Source: Candidatus Uhrbacteria bacterium RIFCSPHIGHO2_02_FULL_46_47
GTDB taxonomy: Bacteria > Patescibacteriota > Patescibacteriia > GWA2-47-26
Assembly (NCBI GenBank): GCA_001790815.1
Contig: MGDU01000003.1
Span: 1-40,386 of the forward strand
Length of the DNA: 40,386 nucleotides
Direction of reading: 5' to 3'
In this document: positions 37,812-40,386 of the stretch, in pieces
How the letters are laid out: each line of letters opens with the position of its first letter
Numbering within the stretch: position 1 is the first letter of the stretch
Position numbers and translations under genes: made by a program
The notes under the pieces: generated by a model
Database searches by the model: none
What the model was told of the DNA's origin: nothing
The model's input: the letters and a program-made list of their open reading frames with translations, nothing else

Positions 37812-39001
37812 AAATAGCATTTATTGGCCAAAAGGCCATACCTTTCTATAGAGATGGGGGAGTGGAGCGGCATGTGGAGGAGCTGGCCACAAGATTAGCC
37901 GCGCGCGGCCATGAGGTTACCGTGTATGTACGGCGCCGTTATGTGGCAACCAAAGAAGATATTTGGCGCGGCGTGCGCCTTGTTCGCGTGCCAGAAATTC
38001 CTACTAAACATCTTGGTTCGATTTCGTCAACTTTTTTTGCTACGCTGCAGGCAGTATGCAGAGGACAGAGGACAGAGGACAGAGGACAGAAATCTATTTT
38101 CCGTCTTCCGTCTTCCGTCTTCCGTCGTCAGGGTTACGATATCATTCACTTTCACGGCGTGGGGCCATCACTCCTTTCTTGGATCCCGCGAATTTTTACG
38201 CGGGCGAAAATCGTGGTGACTTTTCATTCCATTGATCGTTTTCATGCAAAGTGGGGGCCGCTGTCGCGCTTAGTTTTGTGGCTGGGCGAGTGGACTGCCG
38301 TGCGTATTCCGCACGCCACCATCGCGGTTTCGCACGAAATTGCAAAATATTGCAAAAAGCGGTTTAAAAAAAATGTGCATTATATTCCCAATGGCGTGGA
38401 AATTAAAAAGCCACCCGCGGATGCAGAACTTAGACGATGGGATTTGCAGAAAGATAAGTATATGCTGACCGTGGCGCGCCTCGTGCGCCATAAAGGGATT
38501 CATTATTTAATTGAAGCGTTTAAGCAAGTGCCGGATGCTATCAAGGGAGAAATGAAATTGGTAATTGTCGGCGCGCCGTCTTTTACCAAGGATTATGAAA
38601 AATATCTTAGGCAATTAGCCGGTGAAGATCATCGCATTGTATTTACCGGCTATCAAACCGGAGAAACACTTAATCAACTTTACGCGCACGCGTATTTATA
38701 CGCGCATCCGTCGGAATCCGAGGGATTGTCGCTTACGATTTTGGAAGCCATGAGTTTTGGAAAATGCGTGCTTATTTCCAACATTCCGGAAAATCTGGAA
38801 GTGATTGACCACTCCGGCGTGCCGTTTGAAGTAGGCAACACCGATGATCTTGCGGAAAAGATGGCTTCGCTTATCAATCACCCGGAAATTGCAGAGGCAA
38901 AAGGCAAGCTCGCGCTTGGCTTTATTAAGCGGAATTTTGAATGGGACAAAGTAGTTGCGGCAACCGAAGAATTATATAAAAAACTATCCCCAAGGCGCTG
39001 A
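37808..39001 (+). CDS. GT-B glycosyltransferase (GT4-like)
   Basis: 397 residues. The N-terminal Rossmann lobe begins MKIAFIGQKAIPFYRDGGVERHVEEL with the GGVERH acceptor-side motif, followed by DIIHFHGVGPSLL and VVTFHSID. The donor lobe has YIPNGVE, LTVARLVRHKGIHYLIEAF, IVFTGY and HPSESEGLSLTILEAMSFGK, the EX7E-type motif of retaining GT4 enzymes. It probably transfers a sugar to a cell-surface glycan or to the neighbouring surface protein. The ATG overlaps the giant gene's TGA (ATGA), so translation is coupled. Residues about 85-107 (GQRTEDRGQKSIFRLPSSVF) are encoded by a minisatellite, between two conserved strands. Confidence 0.85.
   Translation: MKIAFIGQKAIPFYRDGGVERHVEELATRLAARGHEVTVYVRRRYVATKEDIWRGVRLVRVPEIPTKHLGSISSTFFATLQAVCRGQRTEDRGQKSIFRLPSSVFRRQGYDIIHFHGVGPSLLSWIPRIFTRAKIVVTFHSIDRFHAKWGPLSRLVLWLGEWTAVRIPHATIAVSHEIAKYCKKRFKKNVHYIPNGVEIKKPPADAELRRWDLQKDKYMLTVARLVRHKGIHYLIEAFKQVPDAIKGEMKLVIVGAPSFTKDYEKYLRQLAGEDHRIVFTGYQTGETLNQLYAHAYLYAHPSESEGLSLTILEAMSFGKCVLISNIPENLEVIDHSGVPFEVGNTDDLAEKMASLINHPEIAEAKGKLALGFIKRNFEWDKVVAATEELYKKLSPRR
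38061..38128 (+). repeat. GAGGACA / CCGTCTT minisatellites inside the glycosyltransferase gene
   Basis: Four tandem GAGGACA units (38061-38088) are followed by an A/T-rich spacer and three CCGTCTT units plus a partial one (38101-38128). Both are 7-nt periods. The total length leaves the reading frame intact, but unit gain or loss would shift it. Confidence 0.75.
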
Positions 39002-39037
39002 TTGCGCCAGATTGCTTTTTGTGATAGTCTAAACTAT

Positions 39038-40386
39038 ATGCGCTCCCTAACCAAACTCTCCACCCTGCTTGCCACCCTTGTCGTGGCGGTCTTTTCCGTG
39101 CTGATTTACCGCGGTTGGGCGCAGTCAACCGCGACCACGATTGGGAGCAATATTACGACAACCGGCAGTATTTCAACAACAGGAAACATTCTTTCTGTTG
39201 GGAGCGCCAATCCTAGCAGCAGTGGTCTTGGCTTTTTAAGACGATTACATTTATTAGGACCATCTTCTGAGAATGGACGCACAGGTATTGTGATAGAAAA
39301 TGGCGTAAATGGCAAACGATGGGAATTTGGCGCTTACGAAGGCCCTGAACTTGCCATTATGGATCGAGGAACTAGCGCTTCTCCTTTGGCCAATACGTTT
39401 TTCCGTGTTTTTGGGATTAATCCTTTAAATACATTTGTGTTAGTTGATGGCAATGTAGGTATAGGAACTGTCAGCCCTACGTATGATCTTGATGTAGTTG
39501 GAACAATACGAACCGGCAGTACTTCACCACTTGTTATTTTTGAGGATTCAGACGGCACCGCTAATAAGAAGCGTTTGGATTTTGGATATTTTACTAGTCA
39601 GCTTGAAATTTCGGCGAGAAATGATGCCGAAGCGTTTGTGCGGAATATTTTAACGCTCCAGCATGATGGCAACGTTGGCATCGGGACAACGAGTCCGGCA
39701 ACGAGACTGCAAATCAATAATGCGGATGACACGAGTGTTGAACCGCTGAGAATTTATAATGACAATGGAAATTTGGCTTTCACGTTTGATGTTAATTCAG
39801 CCGGTCAGGGACTGCTGGGAGTTTATAGCGATGGAACTCAAACACAGCAGTTTTATTCCGGAGGCGATAGTTATATTAACACAGGCAACCTTGGCATCGG
39901 GACAACGGGTCCGGGTAGTGAGTTAGACGTGAGAGGGTCATATACGACCCCCGGCGCTGGCGGTTTTTCGGCAGATGGTGTTGCTCGCATTTATTCAACC
40001 AATGTTGCTGGAGCCGGGGTTGGCGGGGTATTGGCATTAGGGGGCGAGACAGCTCTTAGCACCACACCTTATCCTTTTGCTTTTATTCAAGGGGCTCAAC
40101 AAACCGTAGGCGAATATGGCGGTGTCCTTTCCTTCTGGACGACTTCTAGCGGTGGAGGCGGCGAAACTAACAGTGCGAATTATGAAAGGATGCGGATAAC
40201 AAAGAACGGCAATACGGGAATTGGCACAACAAGCCCTGGTGCAAAACTTCAAGTAACAGGCGGTGACGCGGCAATTACCACTCAAGGCAATGGCATGATC
40301 CTAAAAGCCACTGATGGCGCAAGCTGTTATCGGGTTACCGTCAACAACGCCGGCACACTCGCGACTGCTTCAGTTACTTGTCCGTG
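39038..40386 (+). CDS. Secreted tail-fibre-like surface protein with GNVGIGTTSP repeats (3' end outside window)
   Basis: The frame is open from ATG 39038 to the window end (449 codons plus 2 nt), so the gene is truncated here. A signal peptide (MRSLTKLSTLLATLVVAVFS..., cleavage near RGWAQS) precedes a Thr/Gly/Asn-rich region. Four copies of (D/N)GN(V/T)GIGT(T/V)SP-type motifs lie near 39446, 39662, 39884 and 40207, each followed by a short strand such as DLDVVG, RLQI, ELDVRG or KLQVTG. This repeat is common in phage-tail-fibre-like and bacterial surface proteins that form trimeric beta-structures. A weak promoter lies upstream (TTGCGC, 17 nt, TAGTCT). It is placed after the glycosyltransferase gene, so it may be a glycosylated surface protein. 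Confidence 0.75.
   Translation, partial: MRSLTKLSTLLATLVVAVFSVLIYRGWAQSTATTIGSNITTTGSISTTGNILSVGSANPSSSGLGFLRRLHLLGPSSENGRTGIVIENGVNGKRWEFGAYEGPELAIMDRGTSASPLANTFFRVFGINPLNTFVLVDGNVGIGTVSPTYDLDVVGTIRTGSTSPLVIFEDSDGTANKKRLDFGYFTSQLEISARNDAEAFVRNILTLQHDGNVGIGTTSPATRLQINNADDTSVEPLRIYNDNGNLAFTFDVNSAGQGLLGVYSDGTQTQQFYSGGDSYINTGNLGIGTTGPGSELDVRGSYTTPGAGGFSADGVARIYSTNVAGAGVGGVLALGGETALSTTPYPFAFIQGAQQTVGEYGGVLSFWTTSSGGGGETNSANYERMRITKNGNTGIGTTSPGAKLQVTGGDAAITTQGNGMILKATDGASCYRVTVNNAGTLATASVTCP

Noticed and set aside
38061-38128. CRISPR-like array
   Set aside because: The units are 7 nt and contiguous, without spacers, and lie in a coding sequence.

Overview
This window looks like a chromosomal segment of a Candidate Phyla Radiation bacterium (Patescibacteria, Parcubacteria-like). 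That assignment is inferred from gene content. The indicators are a short YidC/Oxa1 insertase, a coiled-coil lytic transglycosylase, an orphan dnaJ, a DUF5679-type zinc peptide, a GNVGIGT-repeat surface protein, a multi-kilobase repeat surface protein, and the paired GR(I/K)LLQVE...YYLGRP repeats at the end of a secreted protease. TGA acts as a stop codon in many genes, so the code is standard. No rRNA, tRNA or CRISPR array was recognised.

Region 1 (1-6825) is an accessory island. It holds a decayed rhuM fragment, two identical NYN-nuclease-like units, a Bro-N/DinD-like gene and an A+T-rich three-gene cassette led by a secreted trypsin-like protease. Four copies of one module precede the NYN, NYN, Bro-N and protease cassettes. 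Each module has a 42-bp palindrome centred on GCGATCGC, a conserved stretch, and a TTGCAA-N17-TATCAT promoter. An 84-bp core is identical in all four copies, and the NYN unit is duplicated exactly module to module (898 bp). This promoter-bearing cassette array is the strongest candidate for an undescribed system here.

Region 2 (6826-7786) carries no long gene. It has a candidate structured RNA ending at a T-rich terminator and, on the minus strand, two short reading frames. The first of these has a strong Shine-Dalgarno sequence that an adjacent hairpin can mask.

Region 3 (7787-20768) is housekeeping and stress related. It contains two ArsR-like regulators, each bracketed on both sides by its own palindrome, a BaiN-type flavoprotein, a PolB-like 3'-5' exonuclease, a DUF167 protein, msrA, a class I methyltransferase, dnaJ, a 3-methyladenine glycosylase, an MFS exporter, a sugar/sorbosone dehydrogenase-like protein, a YidC homologue, a short SPFH protein and a CDF metal transporter.

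Region 4 (20822-40386) is dominated by the cell envelope. It contains a pilin-like secreted protein, an NMN adenylyltransferase, an SMR-like membrane protein, a lytic transglycosylase, a glycoside hydrolase, two receiver-only proteins (one without its phosphoacceptor Asp), a membrane protein paired with a 3259-residue surface protein of Ig-like repeats carrying Asp-box motifs, a glycosyltransferase and a truncated tail-fibre-like protein.

Two themes run across regions. Small palindromic or GC-rich repeats sit in frame inside several conserved genes, as repeat-encoded peptide insertions. Several promoters place the -10 box only 6-10 nt before the start codon, which suggests leaderless or nearly leaderless mRNAs.
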